The notes under the pieces were generated by a model, which was not told the DNA's origin, searched no databases, and saw only the letters and a list, made by a program, of their open reading frames with translations. The translations under genes and the position numbers were made by a program. From Fusobacterium massiliense (GTDB lineage Bacteria; Fusobacteriota; Fusobacteriia; Fusobacteriales; Fusobacteriaceae), in NCBI RefSeq assembly GCF_900095705.1, contig NZ_LT608326.1:1-64000 (forward strand): a DNA stretch of 64,000 bases. Reading direction: 5' to 3'. Below are positions 56,749 to 64,000 of the stretch, piece after piece. Within the stretch, counting starts at the first letter, position 1. Every line of letters starts with the position of its first letter.

Positions 56749-57258
56749 ATGGCTAGACGAACCGAGTACACAAAGGAAATGATACTAGAAGCAGCTATAA
56801 ATTTATTTAAAAAAGAAGGTACTTCTGCTATTACTGCAAAGAAAATAGCTAATGAACTTCATAGTTCAGTTGCTCCTATTTATTCTGTATATTTAAGTTT
56901 AGATGATTTAAAAAAAGATTTGTATCAGAAAATTGAAGAACATTTACTTGAAGAAAATTGTGGTTGTGAAATTTGTGAACAAAAATTATATAGTACTGAT
57001 ACCAATTTTGATTCTCTTATTTCAAGAATGGCAAGTAAATTAGAAATAAATGAAAACAGTGATATTAAACTTCAAAAAAAATTAAAAGAGATTAAGGAAA
57101 ATTTAAGAAAAGGCGAAAATAGATCTTCTATATTCTCTCAATTTTCAGAACTTGCTACTTTAGTTTTAAATACAAATAAAAGAAAATTTTCAAAAATACA
57201 AATCTTAGAGCTCATTGCTAAACATAAAAAATATATAATGGAATTCAGAAAAAAATAA
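56749..57258 (+). CDS. TetR/AcrR-family regulator with a Cys-x-Cys-x2-Cys motif
   Basis: 169 aa. N-terminal HTH (RRTEYTKEMILEAAINLFKKEGTSAITAKKIANELHSSVAPIYSVYLSLDDLKKDLY, residues 3-58). The ligand domain is short and begins NCGCEICEQK (about 67-76), a possible metal or redox switch. CGAAAGGAG before the ATG. It probably controls the neighbouring flavodoxin/ABC genes. The stop codon abuts a repeat element. Confidence 0.82.
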   Translation: MARRTEYTKEMILEAAINLFKKEGTSAITAKKIANELHSSVAPIYSVYLSLDDLKKDLYQKIEEHLLEENCGCEICEQKLYSTDTNFDSLISRMASKLEINENSDIKLQKKLKEIKENLRKGENRSSIFSQFSELATLVLNTNKRKFSKIQILELIAKHKKYIMEFRKK

Positions 57259-57377
57259 ATAAAATCTCTTGACATCCATATAAGTTCTTCGAGCTGAACA
57301 AACACAGACTCTTCAAACTAATACGAACGGCAGAGATTAATTTTAACTATTTAATTTATACTTTTCTATAAAAAAAT
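57257..57377 (+). repeat. Intergenic palindromic repeat, subtype A, partly decayed (copy 16)
   Basis: AAATCTCTTGACATCCATAT, TTCGAGCTG, CTCTTCAAACTAATACGAAC and GCAGAGATTAATTTT, tail TATACTTTTCTATAAA. Starts at the TetR stop codon. Confidence 0.82.
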
Positions 57378-57378
57378 A

Positions 57379-57434
57379 AAAAGCCTATAAAATAATTTCT
57401 ATAATCAGTATATAGTAAATATTTTGTAGGCTTT
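57379..57434 (-). terminator. Terminator of the diaminopropionate/D-aminoacylase operon
   Basis: AAAGCCTA(T/C)AAAATA pairs with TATTTTGTAGGCTTT; the minus-strand side is followed by TTTTTATTTTTTTA. It can also serve the convergent TetR gene. Confidence 0.75.
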
Positions 57435-57530
57435 ATACTATTATTAGCTTGTTTTAAATTTTAAAAGCTTAAGTTCTAAAAAATAATTATTGTTTGATTA
57501 AGCTTAAAAATTTTATTATTACATTATATT

Positions 57531-59120
57531 TCATTTTGTAACTCTTATTACTTTTCCGTTTAACTTATTTGTCGATTTTCCTTCATTTACTGCTACTTTT
57601 CCATTTACCAATACATAATCTATTCCATCTGGAAATTGAGTTGGATCAATAAAAGTTCCTTTATCTATGATTTTGTTCTCATCAAAAATTACTATATCTG
57701 CAAAATAATCTTCTTTCAATAAACCTCTATTATCTATTTTAAAAGTTAATGCCGGTTTGTGTGTCATTTTATAAATGGCTTCTTCTAAAGACATTGTTTG
57801 CATCTCTCGAACAAATTTTCCCAAAACTCTTGGAAAAGACCCATATACTCTTGGATGAGGCTTTCCACCTAATAACCCATCCGTACAAACATTACTTTCT
57901 GGTCTTCTCATAAAAGTAACCACATGTTCATCTTTTCCATAATAATCATACATACCAACTGCATTTTCTTCTTCCATTAGTAAGTCAAATACAGCATCAA
58001 ATTTTTCTTTGCCTCTCATTTCGGCAATTTCAGTTAAATTTTTACCAATACAATCTTGATTTTTATTTGTTTTTACAGATGTTACATAAATTCCATCAAA
58101 CCCAGCGAAATCTATAAAATTGTCCCAACCTGGGATACCTTTTATAATATCTTCTTTCATTTTTTCACGTAAATCTTTATCTTTTAATCTTTCTATTAAT
58201 TTATCTGTTCCACCAGCATGTGCCCAAGGTGGTAAAATTACCCCTAACATTGTACTTCCTGCTACATATGGATACTGATCATAGGAAACATTTATTCCTT
58301 CTTCTCTACATTTATCTAATAAAGCTATTACTGGATCTATTAATTTCCAATTTTTTTGTCCACATATTTTAAAATGTGAAAAATGTATTTTTACTCCGCT
58401 CTCTTTTGCTATCCTAATAACTTCTTGCATGGATTCTACCATAGTGTCTGCTTCACTTCTTTGATGTATAACTAAAGGTCTCCCATACTCAGCGGCTACT
58501 TTACAAATTTCTATTAATTCTTCTGTTTCTGCATAAGCACAAGGTATATAAATAAGACCTGTCGAAAGTCCAGCTACCCCTGCTTCCATTTCTCTTCTAG
58601 TTATTTCTTTCATTTTTTCTAATTCTTCTTTTGTTGCTTTTCTTGCCTCTAATCCCATAGCTTCCATTCTTATATTTCCATGTGGTACTAAATATAACTC
58701 ATTCGGTCCAGAACCTGTTTTTGAAATTAAATTAAGATAGCCATTTGTATCATTCCAATCCCAATTTAATTCATCACTATCACCATCTAATCCAGCCAAA
58801 TTTTTTCTCCAAGAGCTAACATATTTCTCAGGAAGAGGTGCCATAGAGATGCCATCTTGTCCTAAAATTTCTGTTGTAATTCCTTGTCTAATTTTAGGTT
58901 CTACGAATGGTTCAATTAAAACTTTTAAATCTGAATGACTATGTGTATCAATAAAACCAGGAGAAACTATTTTCCTAAAAGCATCAATTATTTTATCTGC
59001 TTTAATATTTAAATTACCTATTTTTTTTATTTTTTCATTTTCTATTAAAATATCAGCCAAATATCTCTTACTTCCACTTCCATCAATTAAAGTTCCATTT
59101 TTTATTAAAATAGTAGACAT
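57531..59120 (-). CDS. D-aminoacylase-like amidohydrolase
   Basis: 529 aa from ATG 59120 (MSTILIKNGTLIDGSG), with AGGAGGTAAG upstream; the longer ORF start overlaps the symporter gene and lacks a site. It belongs to the amidohydrolase subgroup of N-acyl-D-amino-acid deacylases: GFIDTHSHSDL (H60, H62), VIHQRSEADT, IHFSHFKICG and a C-terminal KMTHKPALTFKI. Where characterised D-aminoacylases have a metal-ligand Cys in GNCG, this protein has GQDG (D89). It lies last in the dpaL-ygeY-symporter operon and presumably releases an amino acid from an N-acyl or peptide-like substrate; the true substrate is unknown. Confidence 0.8.
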   Translation of the reverse strand: MSTILIKNGTLIDGSGSKRYLADILIENEKIKKIGNLNIKADKIIDAFRKIVSPGFIDTHSHSDLKVLIEPFVEPKIRQGITTEILGQDGISMAPLPEKYVSSWRKNLAGLDGDSDELNWDWNDTNGYLNLISKTGSGPNELYLVPHGNIRMEAMGLEARKATKEELEKMKEITRREMEAGVAGLSTGLIYIPCAYAETEELIEICKVAAEYGRPLVIHQRSEADTMVESMQEVIRIAKESGVKIHFSHFKICGQKNWKLIDPVIALLDKCREEGINVSYDQYPYVAGSTMLGVILPPWAHAGGTDKLIERLKDKDLREKMKEDIIKGIPGWDNFIDFAGFDGIYVTSVKTNKNQDCIGKNLTEIAEMRGKEKFDAVFDLLMEEENAVGMYDYYGKDEHVVTFMRRPESNVCTDGLLGGKPHPRVYGSFPRVLGKFVREMQTMSLEEAIYKMTHKPALTFKIDNRGLLKEDYFADIVIFDENKIIDKGTFIDPTQFPDGIDYVLVNGKVAVNEGKSTNKLNGKVIRVTK

Positions 59121-59133
59121 ATATCTTACCTCC

Positions 59134-60606
59134 TTATATATTTTCAAATTCTATTTCAGGAGCTGCTTCAACTCCCATTTTTCTTTCAATATAAGAACCT
59201 ACAAATATTACTATGAATGCCACAATTCCCCCTGGAACCATTGCATTTAATCCCCAAGGAGTTTTTAAAATATAAATCCATATTGCTGCTACTATTGTTC
59301 CTGCAATAATAGATAAAAATCCTGCTCTTTTAGTAACATTTTTATAAAATATTCCACAAATAAAAGCTGCAAATGGACCTGCACTTCTTAGTGCAAAAGC
59401 ACCCATCATAACACTAATTACATTACTTGCTTCAAGCGCTATAAATAGTCCAGCTACACCCACTACAAACATTGCTATTTTAGAAATCCATATTTCTTTT
59501 TTATCATCTTTTATTCCTTTATTTATATATGGTGTAAAAATATCATTCGTAAACATAGTTGCTGTTCCAATCATATTTCCAGAAGCACTACTCATTGTAG
59601 CAGCAACTATTGCTGCTAACACAATACCTGCTACAACTGGAGGTGCAAATGTTATAGTTGCTTGAGCTAAAGCATTTTTTTGAGCACCTTCTAATATATA
59701 GCCATCAATACAAACATAAGCTAAAAGTCCTATAATAGCAGGAACTATCGCATATATCGCTGACACAAACCCCGCAAGGACAGAACCTATTTTAGCTGAT
59801 TTTCCATCTTTAGCTGAACAATATGTTTGAACTATTTCTTGTCCAGTTGGAAAAGTCATAAAATACATTGCTATATAACCTAAAATTGTTGTTGCTCCTA
59901 TTTTAGTCATACTTAAAAAATTCATATCATTTCCATCAATATCATGTATATTTTTAGCTTTTTCAAATAAAATTTGAAAACCTCCAACAGCTTTGTTATT
60001 TACCATTATAAACATTGCTATTGTCATTCCAATAGTAATAAATATTACGTGCATTAAATTAGCAGCAGTAACAGATTTAAAACCTCCAAACATAGTATAA
60101 ATAATAACTACTATTGTACTAACTATTGCAGCTGTTTTAAAATTAAAACCAGTAACAACATTTATAATGGATGCTGTTGCAATTATTTGAGCCCCTGTTG
60201 CCATAAATAATGCTAATATCGAAGTAAATGCTGTAAAAATATGTGATGCTTTCCCATACCTCTTACTTATAATTTCTGGAACTGTATTAGCCTGTGCTCT
60301 TCTAAAATATGGAGCTATAAAAGATACAAGAATAAAACCAATTCCTCCTGCTATAACATACCATGAAGCTGACAAACCATATTTAAAAACATTGGTTGCA
60401 ATCCCAGTTGTACTTGCACCACCTGTATTCGCTGCAAATAAAGTTCCTGCCAATACAACTGGTCCAAGTGATTTACCGGCCATTAAGAAGTCATCATTAC
60501 TTTGTTTCTCTTCTTCTTTTCTTTTAGAAGCAATAAGTCCAATAAGAACCGTTGCTCCCATATATATCAAAATAATTATTAGAGCTATCACTTGTGTTCT
60601 ATTCAT
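59134..60606 (-). CDS. Sodium:solute symporter family transporter
   Basis: 490 aa, about 13 membrane helices. SSS family marks: an N-terminal out-facing helix, GAsTTG-type GGASTTGIATNVFKYGLSASWY, TMFGGFKSVTAANLMHV and FPTGQEIVQTYCSAKDGKSA. It imports a solute with Na+ through the inner membrane. The C-terminal tail is short and charged. Sandwiched between the M20 hydrolase (59 bases) and the amidohydrolase (13 bases), so the imported solute is probably their substrate. Confidence 0.88.
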   Translation of the reverse strand: MNRTQVIALIIILIYMGATVLIGLIASKRKEEEKQSNDDFLMAGKSLGPVVLAGTLFAANTGGASTTGIATNVFKYGLSASWYVIAGGIGFILVSFIAPYFRRAQANTVPEIISKRYGKASHIFTAFTSILALFMATGAQIIATASIINVVTGFNFKTAAIVSTIVVIIYTMFGGFKSVTAANLMHVIFITIGMTIAMFIMVNNKAVGGFQILFEKAKNIHDIDGNDMNFLSMTKIGATTILGYIAMYFMTFPTGQEIVQTYCSAKDGKSAKIGSVLAGFVSAIYAIVPAIIGLLAYVCIDGYILEGAQKNALAQATITFAPPVVAGIVLAAIVAATMSSASGNMIGTATMFTNDIFTPYINKGIKDDKKEIWISKIAMFVVGVAGLFIALEASNVISVMMGAFALRSAGPFAAFICGIFYKNVTKRAGFLSIIAGTIVAAIWIYILKTPWGLNAMVPGGIVAFIVIFVGSYIERKMGVEAAPEIEFENI

Positions 60607-60665
60607 AAAGTCTCCTCCTCGTTTCCAATAAAATTAAAGTTAAACTTCCTAAGTTTTATAAATTT

Positions 60666-61850
60666 TTATTTTCCTAAATATCCATCCAATATTGCATAGT
60701 ATCCTTCTGTTACTTTTTCTATTTGTTCAACTTCAACATATTCATCTATGACATGAGCTAAATTTTCTTTTGATGGTCCATATCCTATTGTGTGTATTTT
60801 AGCCTCTCCTGCATAATGTGAACCATTTGTACAGAAGTTATAATATGTTATTATTGGACTTTGACCTATTTTTTTTAGACTTGAGTATGCCTTTTGAATA
60901 TAATCTGCCTTTTCATCATAAAGCCATCCTGGAAAAAATCTTTCTCCTTTTATTTCTTCTCCAGTCCAACATTTTTCTTTACCAATAGCATAAGATACTT
61001 TTGCTTCTAATTCTAAGTCTTCTTTTTTCAACTCATTAATACAATCTTGAATTGGCTTTAATACCCCTTCCATAGTTTCCCCAACTAAAAGTCTTCTATC
61101 ATATGTAGCTCTACAATAGTCAGGAACCACTGAAGCTCCTGGATATGGTGAAGATTTTATATCAGTTAATTCCAAAATTCCATATCCTAATTTGTCTTGA
61201 TGTGTCATAGGCAATTTTTTGATTTTATCTATTAGTTTTATCATCTTATAAACTGCATTTATTCCTTTTTCAGGATTTGCAGAATGAGCAGGTTTTCCAA
61301 ATGTTTCTACTACAATTTCTGCTCTTCCTCTTTGACCAATTTTTAAATTTAATTCAGAAGCTTCCCCTATAATAACAATATCTGGTTTTACATATTTGCT
61401 AACTTCTCTAGCAGCAACTCCTTCAAAACATTCTTCATGTACAATTCCTGCTACATATATTTCACCTGAAAAATTTTTATTCATATCTTCCGCGAAATAT
61501 GCTCCAGCTAATGCCATTGAAATTAAAGCTCCTTTCATATCAGAAGTTCCTCTTCCATAAATTTTCCCATCTTTTATTTCTGCAGAAAAAGGTTTTTCTT
61601 TCCATTTTTCTTCTTGTACAGGAACTGTGTCCATATGTCCATCCATTAATATTTTTAATCCTTCTTTTTTACCTTTAATACAACCAATAATATTTCCGTA
61701 ATGGTCTACATGAATTTCATCATATCCAATTTCTTTAAATAATTTTTCCAAATATTTGACTACTCCCTTTTCTTCTCCAGAATAACTTTTTTCTTGTATT
61801 GCTTTTTGTAATGCCTCTACTACTCTTACCTTTCTTTCTTTTGTTAACAT
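60666..61850 (-). CDS. YgeY-type M20 family metallohydrolase
   Basis: 394 aa. M20 dizinc ligands in DGHMDTVP, GRGTSDMKGALI (D), VHEECFEGVA (Glu pair), EASE and the C-terminal GYGPSKENLAHVIDEYV (His). The lid domain has RGRAEIVVETFGKPAHSANPEKGINAVYKM. Best match by pattern is YgeY, linked in E. coli to ygeX (diaminopropionate ammonia-lyase), which is exactly its neighbour here. Likely cleaves an amide to free diaminopropionate or a similar amino acid. 12 bases downstream of dpaL. Confidence 0.85.
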   Translation of the reverse strand: MLTKERKVRVVEALQKAIQEKSYSGEEKGVVKYLEKLFKEIGYDEIHVDHYGNIIGCIKGKKEGLKILMDGHMDTVPVQEEKWKEKPFSAEIKDGKIYGRGTSDMKGALISMALAGAYFAEDMNKNFSGEIYVAGIVHEECFEGVAAREVSKYVKPDIVIIGEASELNLKIGQRGRAEIVVETFGKPAHSANPEKGINAVYKMIKLIDKIKKLPMTHQDKLGYGILELTDIKSSPYPGASVVPDYCRATYDRRLLVGETMEGVLKPIQDCINELKKEDLELEAKVSYAIGKEKCWTGEEIKGERFFPGWLYDEKADYIQKAYSSLKKIGQSPIITYYNFCTNGSHYAGEAKIHTIGYGPSKENLAHVIDEYVEVEQIEKVTEGYYAILDGYLGK

Positions 61851-61862
61851 AACTTCTCCTCC

Positions 61863-63071
61863 TTAATTATTTTTATAATGTCCATTCCAAACTACATTTC
61901 TATAACCTTCTGTATCTGTATCTCCTTCTGTACTTATACATAAAATAGATGAGTCCTTATTTATATTTAATTTTTCCCATAACTCTTTATAATCTTTTTG
62001 ATTTTCATAAAGAGTTACAAAACTACCTACACCTACTGCTCCTGATTCCCCAGAAATAATTCTCTTATCTTCACCAAGTGGAGAAGATAAAATTCTCATC
62101 CCTTTTGCCGAAATACTATCATCACAAGATAAAGAAAAATTAGAATAATCTCTTAAAATCTCCCAACTTATAGTATTTGGCTCCCCACATGCAAGTCCTG
62201 CCATAATAGTTTTCAAATCTCCTGTCACATTATGAGGTTTTCCATCATTTGCTTTAAAAGATTTATATATACAATTTGCTCCATGTGGTTCACAAATAAC
62301 TGTAATCGGTCTTTCTTCTCCATATATCTCAGTAACTAGTGCTTGCATTGCTCCAGCAAATGAACCAACCCCTGCTTGTAGAAATATGTGTGTTGGCTTT
62401 TCTTTATTCTTTTCTAATTCATCTATAATCTCGCTCATAATAGTCGAATAACCTTGCATTATCCAAAGAGGAATTTTTTCATATCCTTTCCAAGCAGTAT
62501 CTTGAACCATTATCCAATTATTTTCTTCCGCTCTTTTATTTGCTAATCTTACTGCATCATCATAATTCAACTCAGTTATACTTGCATCAGCACCTTCATT
62601 TTGAATTGCTTTTAATCTCATTTGCGATGATCCTTTTGGCATATAAACAACAGATTTTTGTTGAAGGTGACTTGCCATCCAAGCAACTCCACGTCCATGA
62701 TTTCCATCTGTAGCTGTAATAAAAGTTATATCTCCTAGTTTTTCTTTTATTTTTTTTGAAGTTAGTATGGAAAATGGAAGATTTGATATATCTTCATTTA
62801 AAATCTCACTTAAACATTTTCCTATTGAATAAGAGCCCCCCAGAACTTTAAAAGCATTTAATCCAAAACGCTTAGATTCGTCTTTTACCCATATTTTTTT
62901 TACTCCACAATACTTTGCAAGTTCTTTTAAATCTATTAAAGGGGTTTTTTCATATTTTGGTAAACTCTGATGAAATTTTAAAACACTTTTTATTGAATAT
63001 TTGTCAAAACCATCTACTATTCCCTTATTTTTTTTTACTTTATCATTTTCTACCCATTCAATTATTTTCAT
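61863..63071 (-). CDS. dpaL: Diaminopropionate ammonia-lyase (DpaL/YgeX)
   Basis: 402 aa PLP enzyme of fold type II. Schiff-base Lys in RFGLNAFKVLGGSYSIGKC; phosphate-binding loop and substrate segments FITATDGNHGRGVAWMA, MPKGSSQMRLKAIQNEGAD, and LQAGVGSFAGAMQA; C-terminal GESGAVGVGSF and CISTEGDTDTEGYRNVVW. It converts D- or L-2,3-diaminopropionate to pyruvate and two ammonia, a useful reaction for an amino-acid fermenter. GAGGAGGTT precedes the ATG. First gene of its operon, behind a -24/-12 promoter. Confidence 0.9.
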   Translation of the reverse strand: MKIIEWVENDKVKKNKGIVDGFDKYSIKSVLKFHQSLPKYEKTPLIDLKELAKYCGVKKIWVKDESKRFGLNAFKVLGGSYSIGKCLSEILNEDISNLPFSILTSKKIKEKLGDITFITATDGNHGRGVAWMASHLQQKSVVYMPKGSSQMRLKAIQNEGADASITELNYDDAVRLANKRAEENNWIMVQDTAWKGYEKIPLWIMQGYSTIMSEIIDELEKNKEKPTHIFLQAGVGSFAGAMQALVTEIYGEERPITVICEPHGANCIYKSFKANDGKPHNVTGDLKTIMAGLACGEPNTISWEILRDYSNFSLSCDDSISAKGMRILSSPLGEDKRIISGESGAVGVGSFVTLYENQKDYKELWEKLNINKDSSILCISTEGDTDTEGYRNVVWNGHYKNN

Positions 63072-63096
63072 ATAAATATAACCTCCTCATTTCTCT

Positions 63097-63118
63097 CTTG
63101 CTTATATTAATAAGCAAG
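63097..63118. promoter_or_regulatory. 22-bp perfect inverted repeat at the dpaL start site
   Basis: CTTGCTTAT (63097-63105), ATTA, ATAAGCAAG (63110-63118). It overlaps the -12 element and the predicted +1, so it could be a repressor site or a 5' UTR hairpin. Confidence 0.6.
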
Positions 63119-63128
63119 AATTATGCCA
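63113..63128 (-). promoter_or_regulatory. Sigma-54 (-24/-12) promoter of the dpaL operon
   Basis: Minus-strand TGGCATAATTCTTGCT has the invariant GG and GC exactly 10 bases apart as in TGGCAC-N5-TTGCA. The start is predicted near 63102, about 30 bases before dpaL. No good TTGACA/TATAAT pair competes on this strand. Confidence 0.75.
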
Positions 63129-63183
63129 TTTTTATTTTTCTAAATAGATCAATGGATTTTTATAAAAACCTATTTCTTTTTAT

Positions 63184-63286
63184 TATCAAATTGATAAAGT
63201 ATTATCATTTTGATATTTTTTCTATCATTATATATAAAAAGAAAGAATATGTAAAATATTTTAACTATATGTTTATCAAAATGATA
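63184..63286. promoter_or_regulatory. Three 13-bp TATCA-N3-TGATA boxes, putative enhancer sites
   Basis: TATCAAATTGATA (63184-63196), TATCATTTTGATA (63203-63215) and TATCAAAATGATA (63274-63286). Centres are about 88, 107 and 178 bases upstream of the predicted dpaL start, a normal range for enhancer-binding proteins. The first two are 19 bases apart. Confidence 0.65.
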
Positions 63287-63300
63287 AAATATGTTATAAT
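63272..63300 (+). promoter_or_regulatory. Promoter of the divergent regulator gene
   Basis: Extended -10 TGTTATAAT (TATAAT 63295-63300) and TTTATC (63272-63277) 17 bases upstream. The third TATCA-N3-TGATA box lies on the -35, suggesting negative autoregulation. Confidence 0.65.
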
Positions 63301-63335
63301 TAATATATTAAAATACAAAAAAAGGAAAAGATATT

Positions 63336-64000
63336 ATGAATTTTTTAAATTTTATTTTAGATGATGTAAAAAAATATTCTGAAATTATTTCAAAAGTTAT
63401 AAATATAGATGTTGAAATTATGGATTCTTCTTTTATTAGAATTGCAGGTACTGGTAATCTAAAAGAAAAAGTTGGATTAAATATGAAAGATGAATCCCAT
63501 ATATATCATCATGTTTTAAAAAATAAAAAAACAACTATAATTTTAGAGCCTCGTGAAGAAAAACACTGCTTTTATTGTCAAAAAAAAGAATTATGTAAGG
63601 AAGAATTAGAAATTTCAACACCTATTATTTATCAAGAAGAAGTTATTGGTGTAATAGGTCTTATTTGTTTTGAAAAAAATAAAAAATATGACTTTATAGA
63701 AAAAAAAGATTTATATATTGAATTTTTAGAGCAAATTTCAAAATTCATCTCATATAAAGTTTATGTATATTTTAGTAATTTACAACTAAAAAGAGATAAT
63801 GAAATTTTAAGTAATATTATTAATAGAGTTCAAGATATTATTATATTAACAAATAGAAAAAATCAAATTGAATTAATTAATAAAAAAGGTAAAAGTATAT
63901 TGGGAGATATTACTAACAAGGAAAAACTTATTTTAAAAACATCTTCAAATTTTTTAAATCAAAAAGAATTTAGTTTTTTATATTCTGGAAAGGAAATTAC
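63336..64000 (+). CDS. GAF/PAS sensor regulator, probably sigma-54 enhancer-binding type (3' end outside window)
   Basis: Open from ATG 63336 (AAAGGAAAAG upstream) to the window edge, 221 codons seen. Residues about 1-150 form a GAF-like sensor domain with a Cys cluster KHCFYCQKKELCKEE and a following hydrophobic core (STPIIYQEEVIGVIGLICF). Residues about 165 onward (IINRVQDIIILTNRKNQIELINKKGKSILG) begin a PAS domain. The layout matches YgeV/PrpR-like regulators, in which a sigma-54 AAA+ domain and HTH follow; that part is not visible. Divergent position and the sigma-54-type promoter next door support the call. Confidence 0.65.
   Translation, partial: MNFLNFILDDVKKYSEIISKVINIDVEIMDSSFIRIAGTGNLKEKVGLNMKDESHIYHHVLKNKKTTIILEPREEKHCFYCQKKELCKEELEISTPIIYQEEVIGVIGLICFEKNKKYDFIEKKDLYIEFLEQISKFISYKVYVYFSNLQLKRDNEILSNIINRVQDIIILTNRKNQIELINKKGKSILGDITNKEKLILKTSSNFLNQKEFSFLYSGKEI

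Overview
The window is very AT-rich, Gram-negative chromosomal DNA that fits a Fusobacterium of the nucleatum group. The supporting features are a large type V autotransporter, an anaerobic haem/corrinoid precursor cluster, ethanolamine-utilisation regulators of the EutV/EutW type, amino-acid catabolic genes and overall codon use. The species is an inference; no database was searched. The minus-strand 5' end of a 16S rRNA gene lies at the left edge, and a transcription regulator runs off the right edge.

Layout. 1-4.9 kb: rRNA promoter and leader, aldehyde dehydrogenase, Xaa-Pro aminopeptidase, a small flavodoxin. 5.0-11.5 kb (+): hemA-hemC-cobA/hemD-hemB-hemL-sirC, which makes uroporphyrinogen III and precorrin-2/sirohydrochlorin from glutamyl-tRNA, then rpsT. 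11.7-16.6 kb (-): an autotransporter. 17.0-20.4 kb (-): rpsB-tsf-pyrH-frr with a structured rpsB leader and a consensus promoter. 20.7-21.5 kb (+): a HAD phosphatase. 21.6-27.4 kb (-): dnaG-rpoD-sigma-like protein-nif3-TPM protein-rnpB (RNase P RNA). 27.7-30.9 kb (-): an NtrC-type regulator and a membrane-anchored PpiC-type foldase. 31.2-33.0 kb (+): a DXS-like enzyme. 33.3-35.5 kb: a WYL regulator with a PNPOx-like protein, then a gene-poor stretch holding a candidate small RNA and a broken ORF. 35.6-51.5 kb (-): one nearly gap-free run, tex-sensor kinase-ileS-lspA-glyQ-glyS-folE-folBK-folP-eutS-eutP-eutV-eutW. 51.8-57.3 kb (+): DUF2147 protein, a CydDC-like ABC pair, flavodoxin, TetR. 57.5-64 kb: a catabolic operon (diaminopropionate ammonia-lyase, YgeY-type M20 hydrolase, Na+/solute symporter, D-aminoacylase-like amidohydrolase) divergent from a GAF/PAS regulator.

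Two things stand out. First, the right-hand catabolic operon carries what reads as a complete sigma-54 control region: a -24/-12 promoter with exact GG-N10-GC spacing, three 13-bp TATCA-N3-TGATA boxes upstream, and a divergent sensor gene of enhancer-binding type whose own -35 overlaps one box. Second, at least sixteen copies (plus one decayed) of an intergenic palindromic element of about 100-145 bp are scattered from 0.4 to 57 kb. They form two subtypes whose inner stems differ by compensatory changes, and some copies keep terminal inverted repeats, so they look like a MITE-like family.

Other points worth a second look are a divergent sigma-70-like protein with a five-cysteine cluster encoded next to rpoD, an NtrC-type regulator with altered GAFTGA and Walker B motifs, a sensor kinase lacking the phosphoacceptor histidine, a short HemA, and eut regulatory/shell genes attached to a folate operon.
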